This document shows positions 1 through 11,359 of a stretch of DNA of 64,000 bases, one piece after another (position 1 is the stretch's first letter; the number at the start of each line of letters is the position of its first letter). The DNA lies in the NCBI GenBank assembly GCA_022702545.1, contig JAHRBC010000002.1, forward strand, positions 8,804,001 through 8,868,000, in the 5' to 3' direction. A program made the translations under genes and the position numbers. The DNA is from Phycomyces nitens (taxonomy: Eukaryota > Mucoromycota > Mucoromycetes > Mucorales > Phycomycetaceae). The notes under the pieces were generated by a model. That model had not been told where the DNA came from. It saw nothing but the letters and a program-made list of their open reading frames with translations, and did not search any database.

Positions 1-804
1 GTAATAATCGATTGTAACAACAATAAAATACTATACTATGATTTAACTTGTGTTTTTATTTTATCTGGCAACGCAAAAGTTATATTAAGATACAAGGGCC
101 ATTCCTTTGTTCACAATCTAAAGGATATGGTTATTATCCATGCTTGGCAAGTATCAGACAGCAAGCTATTTTATTAATATTTTCACCAAAAACATTTGCA
201 GTCAAATGAAGATTGATCAACCCAAAGGAATATTCAAAAGTCAATAGTTTGTTAAAGTGTTTGGTTTGTATATATTTTTCATTTATTATAAATAGATATT
301 TGGTATAAAAAGGGATCAATTGGACAAATACCTTGATTAGCTTGGTAAGTTAGTAATTGATACAAGTGGTGGTCTCAAAGAAAAGAGTAAACTTCATTTA
401 CATAATACGCTTTATCAATAAGATCAAAAAATACGGCACAAGAAAACCCATAGAGAATAACCTTTGTTTATGTTAATATTTTTCTCAAACCATGCTTTGA
501 CTATGAATTGCGGCATCAACTAAAAGCATGGTCTTATATTATCAAACACTATTTAATTGACAAGAACACTATCATATGGCCATAAAATAATATAATGGTC
601 TGTCACAGAATCAATATAAATATTATAGAATGCTGTGCACCAAGTCTTGGAAAAGGCTTTACAATCAATAATCAGGCTCATAAATAAATAATAGAGAATA
701 ATAAAGTAAGTTGACTCTAATATATGTTTTGAATACACATTATAGTTAATACAATATTATTTATTACAATATAGCAGCAAAGTCTAAGTCGTTCTTTTCT
801 TTTT

Positions 805-2860
805 TGCTCTTTTTCCTTTCCCTCGTTTCCTATATCCGGGCCCATTTTTTCTTTCTTTTTTACACATCTTTACACTAAAAAATTGGCGGCTTCTTTATAA
901 ACATGCGCTCATTCCAATACATCCTGCTTGAATTGCTCATCCAAACAATCTGTGGTCAGTTGAATGTGCCTTTAGCATCTCGCAAATTATCCTGACTCTC
1001 TTTTTTATTTTATAGACCTCCTCAACTCACACAGCTTATTATATGGTTCTATCATCAATATTGGGCTAAAAAAATCTTTTTGTGTCAAACAATTTTCTAT
1101 TCTAACGTTGCTTATTTTATTGTAGATCACACCACCATTCACCCCATCTACCTCTTCCTTCATGTACGATTGGAATCATAATGATAATATCTTTTCTTAG
1201 TCTTTATATTTTTTATAATATTATTCTGATCCTCTCTTTTTCTCTTATAGCCCTCCGCCACTCACACGGTCTATTATATGGGTATCGTCATCAGTGTCAT
1301 GGTAAAAAAGAACCTTTTGGTGTCAAACCTTTTTTTGTCCAACGTTGTTTATTCTACTTGGGTCACCCCCATCACACCCTGTCCATCTCTTCCATCATCT
1401 ACAACTGGTTATCATAATGATAATGCCGTTTCTTGGTCTATACTTTTCTATAATATTATTCTTATTCTCTCTTTTTATTTTATAGATATATTCCGCTCAC
1501 ACGTCTATTATATGGTATGGTCATCAGTGGCATGGTAAAAAATCGTGTCAAATAATTTTCCCCTTTAACGTTTCTTATTCTACTATAGACTGCCACCATC
1601 AATCACCCCATCTGGCTCCTCCATTATCTACAACTGTTATCATAATGGTAATACTGTCTCTTAGTATTTATGCTTTCCATAACACTATTCTGATTCTCTC
1701 TTTTTAACTTATAGACCTCCTCTACTCAAATGATCTATTATATGGTATTGTCATTGGTGGCTTGGTAAAAATATTTTCGTGTCAAACTATTTTATCCTTT
1801 AACGTTTCTTATTCTACTATAGACCGCCGCCATCACTGTCCACCCCATCTGGCCCCTTCATCATCTACGACTGGTTATCATAATGGTAATGCCTTTTCTT
1901 GGTTTTTATCTCTTTCCATAATATTATTCTGGCTATTTACTAATATTGTTCTATACTCTTAATAAGAATCTATTGTTGGTCATCACGTAACATCCCTCTA
2001 CTTAATTGTCAACTCTGTTTCTGGTATGTAAATCGATTATTCTATCACTCAATTCACCCATAGTAATTTGCTTTACCCCATCTCTAGTCAATCTAATCAT
2101 ACAAGATGCCATGCCATGCCGCACAACTCAGCCCCACTTTGTCTGTTCTTATCCATCCCTTACAATGTAAGTATAAAATACCTCGCATCTTGAACAACAC
2201 CCGCACTCTTGAATATATGTCACTAATATAACTTTTATTGTATTAGAATACTGCCGCAACCACCCAAATCGCCGTCGGTCCCTATTTTCAGGTATTGTTC
2301 AGTAGTGAAACACCCGATCCAAGTAGTATCAAGTAGGCCGGTAGAAGCGGCAAGGATAAACAGTAATAGTATTAGAGCTTGTGTACAGAGCCATTCTATT
2401 CTTTCCAATAAACACAAATATAAACCATAAACCTAATAAGTACGGGGTATAAAACAATGGGGGGATCATTCTATGCTTGATTGCACAGTAATAGTATTCG
2501 ATGATTGGTTAATTGCTTGAGGATATCCTTGATACCATGGAGAAAGCCAGCTTCTCCCCAACTTTATTTGCTGTGTGTAATCGTCTTTTCAATTTATAAA
2601 CACATAATCTATTACACTAAAAACATAGTTTTAAGCACAAAAATCTGGTAAACACCAAAAATCTATATGCAGAAAAAGCTAACAAACCCTACTCTCCCAA
2701 AAGTTTTCAACTTTGCACCTGTATGAGATTCGACTTTGAGCCCAGGAGAAACCTTGCTTACTCCCATACTTGTAGTATTCTGTTCTCCCCTGAAAACCTA
2801 AACTTTTCCCCTATTTATTTCTGGTTATATACATGGTTTTACCCCACAGTTTTTGCAGTG
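805..2860 (+). mobile_element. TE2 right-end fragment inside the chimeric element
   Basis: This stretch is near-identical to 36910-39436 and ends with the TE2 terminus ...CCCCACAGTTTTTGCAGTG at 2860. It has four of the roughly 235-bp intron/micro-exon units where the TE2 copy at 37 kb has six. The left junction lies in a shared TTCTTTTCTTTTT tract at about 792-804, where TE4-type and TE2-type sequence are identical, so the switch occurred in microhomology. Confidence 0.8.
903..2430 (+). CDS. Candidate micro-exon gene (copy in the chimeric element)
   Basis: Same exon-like layout as at 37012-39006. A first exon starts at ATG 903 (MRSFQYI..., hydrophobic, signal-peptide-like) and ends at a GTCAGT donor. 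Exon-like blocks of about 30 and 58-63 nt follow, each preceded by a pyrimidine tract plus TATAG and followed by GT. The tail is three exon-like blocks (57, 79 and about 185 nt) ending with TAA at 2428-2430. In this copy the first small block is 30 nt, which keeps phase 1; later blocks do not all keep frame. The splicing is inferred from motifs only, no expression evidence exists here, and the product is unknown. It may be a decayed gene. Confidence 0.35.
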
Positions 2861-2937
2861 TAAAGTGCTCAAAAATCATAAAAAACAGTAGTTATGCTAC
2901 CGTTTTCGGCACAGCTACCGGTCCTTCCGCCGTAGTG

Positions 2938-3557
2938 TGAGGATGGGGCGAAGGAGAGTGAAGAGGGCATCGTCAGGGAGCCAGAAAGCGCGACGGACAA
3001 ACTTGAATCCCAAGGTCAGGATACGTTCCCTCATGTTGGGGAGATTGCCAAGATGGCGGAAGACGGAGGTGGAAGAGGTGGAATGGCCACCGAAGATCAT
3101 GCGGAGGCATGTGTCTTGGGCTTTTTCCAGCGTTTTGGCCTGTTTCTCGTTGAAACATGAGATGGCCAGGCCATACTCAAATTTCGGGCGGATGAATTGG
3201 CAGTACAAACGGATGGAGAGGAGACGGGAAAGGCCAGTGTTGTTGACACCAAGGGAGTGTATGACTCGCATGCTATTAATAGCAGAGGCGCAGTTTCGAG
3301 AGAGGAGGAGGGAGGGATCAATGTTGCCCTTTTCAGAGAAAGGAACACCAAGGTACGGGAAGGAGGAAGCATGGGGAATCGGCACATTGTAGAGGGAGAA
3401 GGAAGGAGGGGAAAGGGAAAGGGAATGGTGTAGGATCACACATTTGCTTGGGCTCCAGCGGTAGCCAAGTTCCTGGGAGTGTTGCTCCGCAGAGTTGAGG
3501 ATGACGGGCATGGCCTCAGGGGTGGCAATGATGGCAACGTCGTCAGCAAACAACAGA
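2938..3557 (-). pseudogene. LINE copy 1, ORF2 piece between two CACTA insertions
   Basis: On the minus strand this encodes the reverse-transcriptase segment beginning with the FADDVAII catalytic box and continuing through the thumb region. It is over 95 percent similar by eye to 17429-18045 in LINE copy 2. It is cut on one side by the chimeric CACTA element (2937) and on the other by TE6 (3558). The rest of the same ORF2 resumes at 11360 after TE6, with AGA duplicated at both edges. Non-functional as it stands. Confidence 0.88.
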
Positions 3558-3579
3558 CACTACAAAAACTGGTCGATTT
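3558..3579 (+). repeat. TE6 left terminal inverted repeat
   Basis: Begins CACTACAAAAACTGGTCG and is matched perfectly, inverted, at 11338-11359. Confidence 0.93.
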
Positions 3580-3915
3580 TACTAACCTGAAATGTGGGGT
3601 ATATGTACATGAAATTTTATATTCCATATACATTATGAGGAGATTTCATCTGAATCCATATTCCAATGCCCCATATGGCGTTGATTAACATCCTCTGATT
3701 ATATGGGTTGACAGAATCCCAACATTAGACAATTGCTAGTCAGCAAGCTGTGTAGAAACTAAATATACATTATAGCTACGCCTGATTCTCAATGAATACC
3801 CATTTATGTATGGTCTGTTATAAGGTGCGCATACAAACCCAATTGCCATGTATTGTCCACTGAGATTGGTCCTTTTTGTTATATTTAATATGCTTTTATT
3901 GGCTTTGTTTCTCTT

Positions 3916-4031
3916 AAAAGTGAGGGAATGGACCTCTGGGGTTTTCAAAAGTGAGGGAATGGGTTATTCGACTGTATATAAAAGTGAGGGAATGGGTTGT
4001 TTTATAGTACAAAGTGAGGAAATGGGTTCTT
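3916..4031 (+). repeat. TE6 subterminal AGTGAGGGAATGG repeats
   Basis: Four close repeats of AGTGAGGGAATGGG, the last reading AGTGAGGAAATGGG, spaced about 30 bp apart and located about 360 bp from the left end. A related inverted motif (ACATTCCCTCACAT) sits next to the right terminal repeat at about 11322-11336. In CACTA elements such subterminal repeats are typically where the element's own protein binds; that role here is inference. The rest of 3580-5191 is AT-rich and I see no gene in it. Confidence 0.7.
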
Positions 4032-5191
4032 CATAAACAAGCCTCTTTGGTTTGTTTATTTTTCAATAACAATGAATTGTATAATTTTCAATATTTTTAT
4101 TTTATACGATTGATAGTTTTCTAAATACGCATTCTAATTTTATGGTATATTCTAGAATAATACAGCTATTGCATGCATGCTTCTCTCTGATCTCTACTAT
4201 CCATGGGATGCTCTTTCTATCAGCGGGTCAAAAACTTACTTGAAAGGGTACTTGACTATGCAAGAATAAAGAAAACAAAATTAGTAAATAATCTGAATAG
4301 AGAGAGAATATTTCAAAGTGAAGTACTTACAGGTGCAACTAGAAACAAAGGGACATGGCACAAGCAATTATTTTGAATTATGAAAGGAGCGACAGTCTGG
4401 TATTTGCATTATCTATATGTGAATAAGGCTTGATTAGTTGGTGTATAAGTATTGGTAGAAACAAGATGAGATCTATTATAAACTCACCAATATAGAGATG
4501 TCTTTGCATGTTTTACAGATTGTTTAACTGAATGGACTAACCGTACTTTATAGATTAACTAGTAAATATAAGTGATTAGAGATCAAAAGTAAAACTAGGA
4601 TAAATAACCTTACCATTGTACTAGATCCGATGACTGTGAGGCAAAACAAAACCAAAAAAGTTTTTCAATGACTAGATGAATATAAATATTAGTAAAGATG
4701 AGGTTATGCAAGAATATATTCATTTGTTAGTGAATGTGAGATTGAGCATGTCAAGTAAAAAGCAGGTGGCATTGATAGACTATAGGAAAATATATTAAGA
4801 GATGGTGAGTAAAAGTAAAGTATAGAGCAAAGTCACTTGGCTATTTGACGGCAGTAATTATTAAAGAGGTTTAAAAAATAAATAAATAAAAAGAAAAAAA
4901 TACTTTGTGATAAAGTGCCTTGACCCTGAAAATAAAATAGGCGGCCGGTCAAAATGATTTTCTTGAAGATATCGTTGCTTTGTTTTATGTCTGTGAAACT
5001 ATGTCTCACTGGGTTAAAAAAGATACTCCTTTGATTTATATAAAGTGCAAGATATTATGAAATATGATTAAATACTTTTACTCTATTGCTCTTTAGCCTC
5101 TTTTTTTAAAGTAAGTATAAACTGGCCAATATATGGTGCAATGTATATCAATATCTATAGACTCATTGATCCTTACATCTTTAATAGAACT

Positions 5192-6463
5192 ATGAACACC
5201 CGCATTCCTCCCCCTCCCCGTCAGCGTAACCCCAGACTCAATGCTGTTGCCCGTAGTGCATTGGCAGGTGGTATGAATACCACTCTTATCACAGAGCCCG
5301 AGTTAACCGGAACCATGATCTCTGGTAACCAAGACAACATGAACAAATTGGATTCTATCCATAAGCTGTTGTTGTCAACAAATGAAAAGGTCGATTCATT
5401 GACAGCTGAAATCGAGACCATTTCGAAAAACATGGGTGTCATGGAGAATGGTATTTGTCTCTCAAACGAGACAAATGCCTATCTCAAAAATAAAGTTGAT
5501 GAGATTGTGCTTGCACAGGCAGAGGTAAAAGGTGTCATGGAAAAGGAGAATTTCTCTGCAGGTGCAGGCCTGGGAATCGATTTGTCTTCCTTGACAGAAA
5601 AGGCTTTTGTCTCGGGTAAAAGACACCCAAAGATCTCAGTAAGTGTATCTTTAATTGTAGAGTTAATCACTGTCATACCTAATAAACGTTCAATAGAGTC
5701 TCATCAACGGGTATATTAAGAAGCCCAGGTTCACCAGCGTGGACCCTATCAAGATTGCAGAGAATTCTGCAAAGCCTGGGTGGTCATTGACCAGCAACTT
5801 CAATGACGGTTACAATCATGCTTTGGCGATGACTCTCACATCCTACCTCAGAGATCAGAAGGATTCTAAAGCGGTTCCCACAAGCGACCTTGGTAGGATG
5901 GTGAAGAACCACTTTCGGAACCAAGTGCGTGAATTCAGAGTCTCGCCCGACAAGGCAGCATCCCGCCAAAGATCAGCCCGAAGACGCAGCCGAAAGGCAA
6001 CTGTAGGTTTAAATACCGAACAAGTGTTGGTTTTTTATTTATTTATTTGATATTCTAATATACCATTGATACCTAGCTTCTCAAACGCCGAATCGTAACC
6101 TTTGGAAAGTATGGAGAAGAGATTACAAGGCTGATGAATGGGCGGGACTGTACAAAAGTCATCAGGGACATCACCATGTCTGACGATGAGACGGATACCG
6201 AGACTCAGGTCAAGGCATTCCGACCAAGCTGGAGGAGCGATGAGGTATTACTATATATAACATGGTTATTGTACTGAGGATGGTTTATTGATTGATTTTT
6301 ATAAAAATAGCTCCAAAAATTCCTTGACCTTGTTGACACGTTTGCAGCAAAGAACCTTCAAAAAAAGTCAAATAGCTTGCTCAAACGTGTCAGAACAGTG
6401 AAGACAGTGTGTGCCCCAGCTGCGCAACCAGTCCCTTTGCCCGAATGGGCTATTAAAAATTAA
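5192..6463 (+). CDS. Gene B: CACTA partner protein, four exons, 357 aa, function unknown
   Basis: Exons are 5192-5638, 5697-6002, 6077-6244 and 6311-6463 (447, 306, 168, 153 nt). All junctions are phase 0 with GT-AG introns, and the frame stays open to TAA. I chose ATG 5192 (MNTRIPPPPRQ) because the same exon in relatives starts with a comparable short leader; an upstream in-frame ATG at 5141 exists. The N-terminal 140 residues look coiled-coil (repeated L/I heptads around residues 45-110). Exon 2 begins SLINGYIKKPRF and ends in a basic stretch rich in R and K. An acidic DDETDTE patch, RPSWRSDE, and a C-terminal LPEWAIKN end follow. The same architecture occurs in TE2 (35386-36595, 62111-63321) and partly in TE1p (39437-39963). 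It matches no family I can name. By position it could play the role that TnpA plays in plant En/Spm (subterminal DNA binding), which is inference. Confidence 0.85.
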
Positions 6464-6825
6464 TAAAACAAATTTACCCTAAAAGTTTTATATATGTTAA
6501 GCTATATGAATACATGCTTTATAATGAAATGAAATGTAAAAGAATGCAATTATAATTTACGGCATCTTTATATAAAAATCAATACAAATCGTATACATAT
6601 ACCATTTGAACATAATAAAGAAATGTTTGGATTTTATATTATGGATTTTGGACATTACATCATGTGAATTTGTATATGTTTATTCTAAAAACTTTTTAAA
6701 ATACAAGTCACCACGGATAATTATCCAATCTCTTTTTAATGCGCCATGTTTACAAATATATGCATATTAAAGTTTTATAATATAAATATACAAAATCAAA
6801 GAAGCAAATATTGATATTTTAATTT

Positions 6826-7640
6826 TTTTTTTTTGTAGGGAGCCTTAGGCTCATAGTTTATTAGTGAGCCTCTACGCTTCAGGGCTATAGAGGGTCTCAC
6901 GACTTGTTTTTGGGTTTTATGATTTTAAATTGTTTTCTAGTGTTATATGTTTTATAGGTTAGGTCAAAGGAGAAGGTTATATGTCAAGGTCGAGGTCAAG
7001 CTCGTTGGTAAGGCGATCGAGGAGTGAGGTGGTAGAGGAGAGGACAGTTGAGGTGACAAAGGGGACTTGGTCGAAAACAAACAGCCAGTGGTGACGCCAG
7101 ATGGCTAGAAGAGTGCAGGCAAAGATAGAGGTGGGAGGGAGGATAGAGTTGATGGTGTTAGGAAGAGAGACAGAGAGAAGGCAAGACAACAAAGAGTCAG
7201 GGGTGAGGGGTTGCGCGAAATATCTAGTCCAGACCGAAGACCACACAGAGAACTTGGAGGGGCAGGCAAAGAGAAAGTGCTGTTGGGTGTTTTGAGGTGC
7301 AGAGCAAATGGGGCAAGTAGGATCCGGGAAGGCCAAGGGAATTCGGGAATGGAGGCGAGAGCGGCAAGGGAGTTTGTGGTGGAGGGCACGGAACCAAACG
7401 TTGCGCGCACTGTGAGGGAGCGGCGAGGACCAAAAAGATCGCAGTTGGCGAGGGAGAGGGAGATTGTGACGAGGCTGTGTGGGATGGGGGTGAAACCCAC
7501 AGAGGGAACGGAATTGAAGGGTAGACAAGCGTTCCCAAGGCAGGCCAGGAGCAAGGGCTACCAAGAAGGGTGTTACATCGACAGTGGAACCAGTGCGTTG
7601 GGGGAGTGAAGGAAAGCGAATGGCCAGAACATCAACAGGA
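6826..7640 (-). mobile_element. 5'-truncated LINE insertion with 13-bp target duplication
   Basis: The insert is flanked by the direct repeat GATATTTTAATTT (6813-6825 and 7641-7653). A T-run at its left edge is the complement of a poly(A) tail, so the element lies on the minus strand and is 5'-truncated, as usual for target-primed reverse transcription. It sits between the stops of gene B and the transposase of TE6, so it does not break either coding region. It is a different LINE family from the two large copies. Confidence 0.9.
6977..7564 (-). pseudogene. LINE ORF2 C-terminal fragment with RT zinc-binding domain
   Basis: The minus-strand ORF contains NVWFRALHHKLPCRSRLH, then CPICSAPQNTQQHFLFACP, a C-x2-C...H...C arrangement typical of the zf-RVT (reverse-transcriptase zinc-binding) domain at the end of many non-LTR ORF2 proteins. 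No RT or endonuclease motif is present, in keeping with 5' truncation. About 195 codons remain of a protein that is normally over 1000 aa. Confidence 0.82.
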
Positions 7641-7762
7641 GATATTTTAATTTAAACATGGGTGTGTAATACACAAGATTATTTTATCCCAAGCAAACAA
7701 ATATAAGGGCAATAGACAATATTTTAGTAGGGTATTTATTAATTTTATTTTATTTTTGTATT

Positions 7763-10700
7763 TTAAATATAAATTTTTCGTAACAAGGGAACAACACACA
7801 TCATCACTCGACCTCTATCATTCGTGTGTTCACCTACAGCAACAGACAACAGAATTCTATGTACAGGGAGAATATCATGAAGACTGCTCGGCTCAAACTC
7901 CAACTCATTCACTTCTACACCTTCATCACTCCTGGGCTGCGAACTGGCCTCTCTATACCAACGTACATATGCAAACACATGCCGACTCGATTGACCAGCA
8001 AACGAGTTTGTGGCAGTATTCACAAAGAGGTACTGAATCTGGCCGGTGTATGCATTGGTATATTGATCATCACTTGTCTTGAACAATGCCTGGATGAATG
8101 ACCCACGTCGTATAGTCCCATCACTGCCTTTGTACACCTGGCCAAGAAGATCGATGGAAGGGATTTTCTGGATACGATTATTGACTATGGTTTGGGAGGG
8201 ACCGGCCTGGCGGTAATGAGCAAGTTGCTCATTGTTGTACACCTCACGATAGTACTCCAAGAGGCACTGGTACTCGCTCTCCTTCATGGTGACCTCTTCC
8301 TTCAGAGCCAAAGGAAGTGCAGATGGCGGCAATGGCTCGTTGCCCTTCACAATGTCAAAGTCTGTCTCGGCAGCAGCAAGAAATGCATTCAGATCAAATG
8401 ACAAGGTGGAAACGGTGGCGGCAGTGGCGGCAGTGACAGCGGTGGTGGCAGTGAGCTCAGCAAGGATATCAGCCCGAGATTGCACAAGAACTGGTGCAAG
8501 CATACGCAGGAGGTCTCCTTTGTATGCGTCTTCGTGGTACCTCTTCATATAGGTTGCCTCGAAGCCATCTCTTTGGTTCGTCGAGAAATTCTTGAGAACG
8601 CCATTGAATCTCTCAAAACTGAACAACCAATATCCATACACCGGGCCAAAGTTGAAGGTGGTCTCACGAAGATGCAGATGGAGATGCATATTCGGCGAGA
8701 GTAGGTCCGCACCATACAACACTTGGCATTGTCTGCAGAATGCCTCTAGGGAACTGTGTGCTTCTTCCAGCTCGACCATAGAAATGCTAGGCTTGACGAG
8801 GTACTGACAAGCATTAACAAATGATATCCAATTGCCAAGGTGGACATCGGGCAAACGGCCGCGCAGGAGAACAGGAGAATACACCAGACACCAGGACTTC
8901 CATTCATCCGCCTTCATGAATGGAAAGTCCTTACCAATCTTCTTTCTCAATGGCGTATAATCGGGAGGGAGGACCATCTTCTCGGAGTCTTGCTGCATGG
9001 CGGCCAGGTCTCTGTTTGTGAGCAGACCAGCCGATCTCCACTTCTCCATCATCCTTTTGGCGGTTCCCAGAAAGAGGTTATGCATTGGATCTATTATGGT
9101 ACATTCCACTGCATTAAAGTACTCAAGATCGTGGAGTTCCGACCAGCGGACTCCATTCTCCTTTTCCATCCTCTTTCTTTCTACCTCACTGGACGCGTTC
9201 TTCCAGGCCACAGCATCACGGCGATTCTCTTGATCAGTGCGAGCCACCCACTCGGAGAAGACAAACCCAGAATAGTCAACACCACCATTGCCTGGGAGGC
9301 GAGAGAACTGGCGGTTGCACTTGTGACATGCATTAGTACTTGCATGGGACGTGAATCCACATGTTTTCCTGGCGGCAGGGATGTCACAGGCGACAAGAAG
9401 AAGGGCGGCACGAACCAAGGCACCAGAAGGACACTGCGCCGTTGGCATCACCACACCCACATACAAGGATTTGAGCTCGGCAACAAGGGGACGGAGGTAG
9501 TGGTTGATCTCGCTTGTCTTGGCTTCCTTTGGTCCAGGCATTAGACCGACAAGGAGAACATTCTCCTTCTTGTAACGTTCGACCCTCGGCAAATTATTAA
9601 CAGAGAGATAGATGGCTCCGCAAGAGTATGTAACCCCATCGAAAGGCTGGAACCAATCGATGTTCATGGTGAGCATGAGAGATCGCTCATGATCCACGAA
9701 TTGCCTATCATTGCCATCTTTCAACTCACTCCACTTGGCACCATCGTAGATGTCAAACATCATGCCAGGGACTTGCTGTCTTGCTCTCCAATGGTTGATG
9801 GATTCCTCGAATCCAGGGCGGCGAAACAGGACTGACAATGCACTGATGATCGGGCTGTACATATACACCTTGTTGGGCAAGGACGTGTTTCTTGGAGGAG
9901 CCTGGAAGAGCTGGCTTCCACAAGTATTTCCAGAGAGCCTCTCGAAATCGCAGCATCGGGGAACACCTTCAGATTCCAAGTACGTCTTGTGACAATCGCC
10001 GCATGCCACAAAACGCTGGATACTCTTGGATAAAGCTGTCATGCCAGTCATTGAGTTGAGGCCACTCAAGCTGGATGGAAGACTGAAGGATTGGCCAAAG
10101 TGAGACAGGACCTCGTTCAGAAACTTTATCAAGATCGAACCACCCGAATTGACGACATATTTCGAGATGAAGAAAGCAGCAAAGGCGGCAACAAAGGCAT
10201 GAAGAGGGTCCGCAGGCATAGACGCTTCAAATTGCTCTATTTGGTTTTCGTATTAATATATGATATATGCTTATTTATTTTGTACTAACCTTCAAGTTCT
10301 TCAACTTCATCTTCAGAATCAACCAAAGCATTCAACTCATTGTCAACGGCATCTTCACTTTCAACTAAAAATAATAATATAGCAAGAGCAAAAGGTAAGT
10401 TTTCATATTTTGTTACATAAAGAATACCATTGCAAGTGATCACAATTTATTATATTGTATATAAATAAAGTCATATACTTACATTCAACATTCTCTTCGG
10501 CATCATTGATCTCGGCATCAATCTCTATTGCATCGGCATTCTGCAAATGAGTTGTGCCAGTTGGCAATACTATTTTTTTTAAAAAAAAGAAATTAATTAT
10601 ATGAATACATGAATAATAAATGCCATATACTTACAATTGTCTCTCATGAAACGTCTTACAATATCATCAGAAGCATGTCTTTTAAATGTCTGAGCAGACA

Positions 10701-10776
10701 CAAGGGCAAAACCTCTACCATTGGGAGAGCAGACAGAGCACTTGCATTCGAGTTGGTTGTTGGAGTATGTAGACAT
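7763..10776 (-). CDS. TE6 transposase (TNP2/CACTA type), four exons, 925 aa
   Basis: Minus-strand exons are 10776-10635, 10569-10483, 10364-10290 and 10236-7763 (142, 87, 75, 2474 nt). Every intron interrupts codons in phase 1, and the joined frame is open. The transposases at 28771 and 32104 also use phase 1, and the one at 28771 repeats the 87- and 75-nt exon lengths exactly. Exon 1 encodes a small Cys/His module (CKCSVCS ... RH) likely to bind zinc. Exons 2-3 are acidic. Exon 4 has a CGDCHKTY cysteine cluster, VYDGAKW, MPGPKEAKTSEINHYLRPL, a CDIPAARKTCGF...CHKC motif and DPMHNLFLGTAKR, which mark the fungal TNP2-like CACTA transposases. It would bind the termini and cut and join the element in the nucleus. 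It converges with gene B. The start is the only ATG that joins the conserved Cys/His exon. Confidence 0.92.
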
Positions 10777-11337
10777 GTTTGTTTGTTTTTGTAATTGGTT
10801 TTAATTGTCAAGAAAGGAAAATGATTCAGGAACATAGTTTATTTCATATCTTTTATAGTTATTTTACTGACAAACTATCATAATTGACATTGATAATAAA
10901 ATCGGCAATTTACTATAAGCAGTAATTATTGAGTCATAGTAGTTTAAAGCGTTATAAATCTACTGATTGGTTTACGGATGTCTTGAACAATATCGTATTA
11001 CTGGACATCTATTTGAAACAAATTTCAAGATGTAATATGTTCTTCCTTGAATCTGCGGCAATTTGAAACATGTTTCAAATTACTCTTTTATCTCATATTT
11101 GTCAACCACCTTTTTCAAAATTGTTTTTATTTGAAGCCCATTGTTCATATTGATTCTGCGACTCTCAATTAGCAAAAAATATATGTCTCAAATCAATTCT
11201 CCTCAAGAAAAAAAGACAATAGCTTTATTACCCAATCATATAACACATTATTATCATCTCCACTATAAATCAAAAACCCATTTTAACATCAATTTGGGTC
11301 TACTGATGATCAAATATTTACCACATTCCCTCACATG
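10777..11337. other. TE6 right subterminal region, no gene seen
   Basis: AT-rich sequence upstream of the minus-strand transposase, so it should hold its promoter and the right-end binding sites. I see no coding sequence; one CATTCCCTCACAT motif (the inverse of the left subterminal repeat) lies just inside the right terminal repeat. Confidence 0.6.
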
Positions 11338-11359
11338 AAATCGACCAGTTTTTGTAGTG
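11338..11359 (-). repeat. TE6 right terminal inverted repeat
   Basis: The inverse of 3558-3579, ending ...TTTTTGTAGTG, immediately followed by the duplicated AGA. Confidence 0.93.

Larger units (their letters stand above)
1..2937. mobile_element. Right part of a chimeric CACTA (CACTACGGC-family) element
   Basis: The right end reads ...CCGCCGTAGTG at 2937, the inverse of CACTACGGCGG, and is followed by TGA (2938-2940), which starts a LINE sequence continuous with 17429 onward in the second LINE copy. Bases 1 to about 800 match the interior of TE4 (22019 to about 22820) almost base for base. From about 805 to 2860 the sequence instead matches the right third of TE2 (36910-39436), and 2861-2937 returns to the terminal sequence of the CACTACGGC family. 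The left end lies outside the window. Bases 1-800 hold no convincing coding sequence: they are AT-rich and only very short ORFs are seen. Confidence 0.8.
3558..11359. mobile_element. TE6: complete two-gene CACTA (EnSpm/CMC) transposon
   Basis: Both ends carry a perfect inverted repeat starting CACTACAAAAACTGGTCG (about 22 bp), the 5'-CACTA signature of the EnSpm/CACTA group. The element is 7802 bp and is flanked by a 3-bp target duplication AGA (3555-3557 and 11360-11362), the length expected for this group. The interrupted target is LINE ORF2, seen uninterrupted at about 18045. Inside are gene B (plus strand) and a transposase (minus strand), facing each other, with a LINE of another family inserted between them. 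Both genes are open across all four predicted exons, so this may be a young, possibly autonomous copy. Confidence 0.93.
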
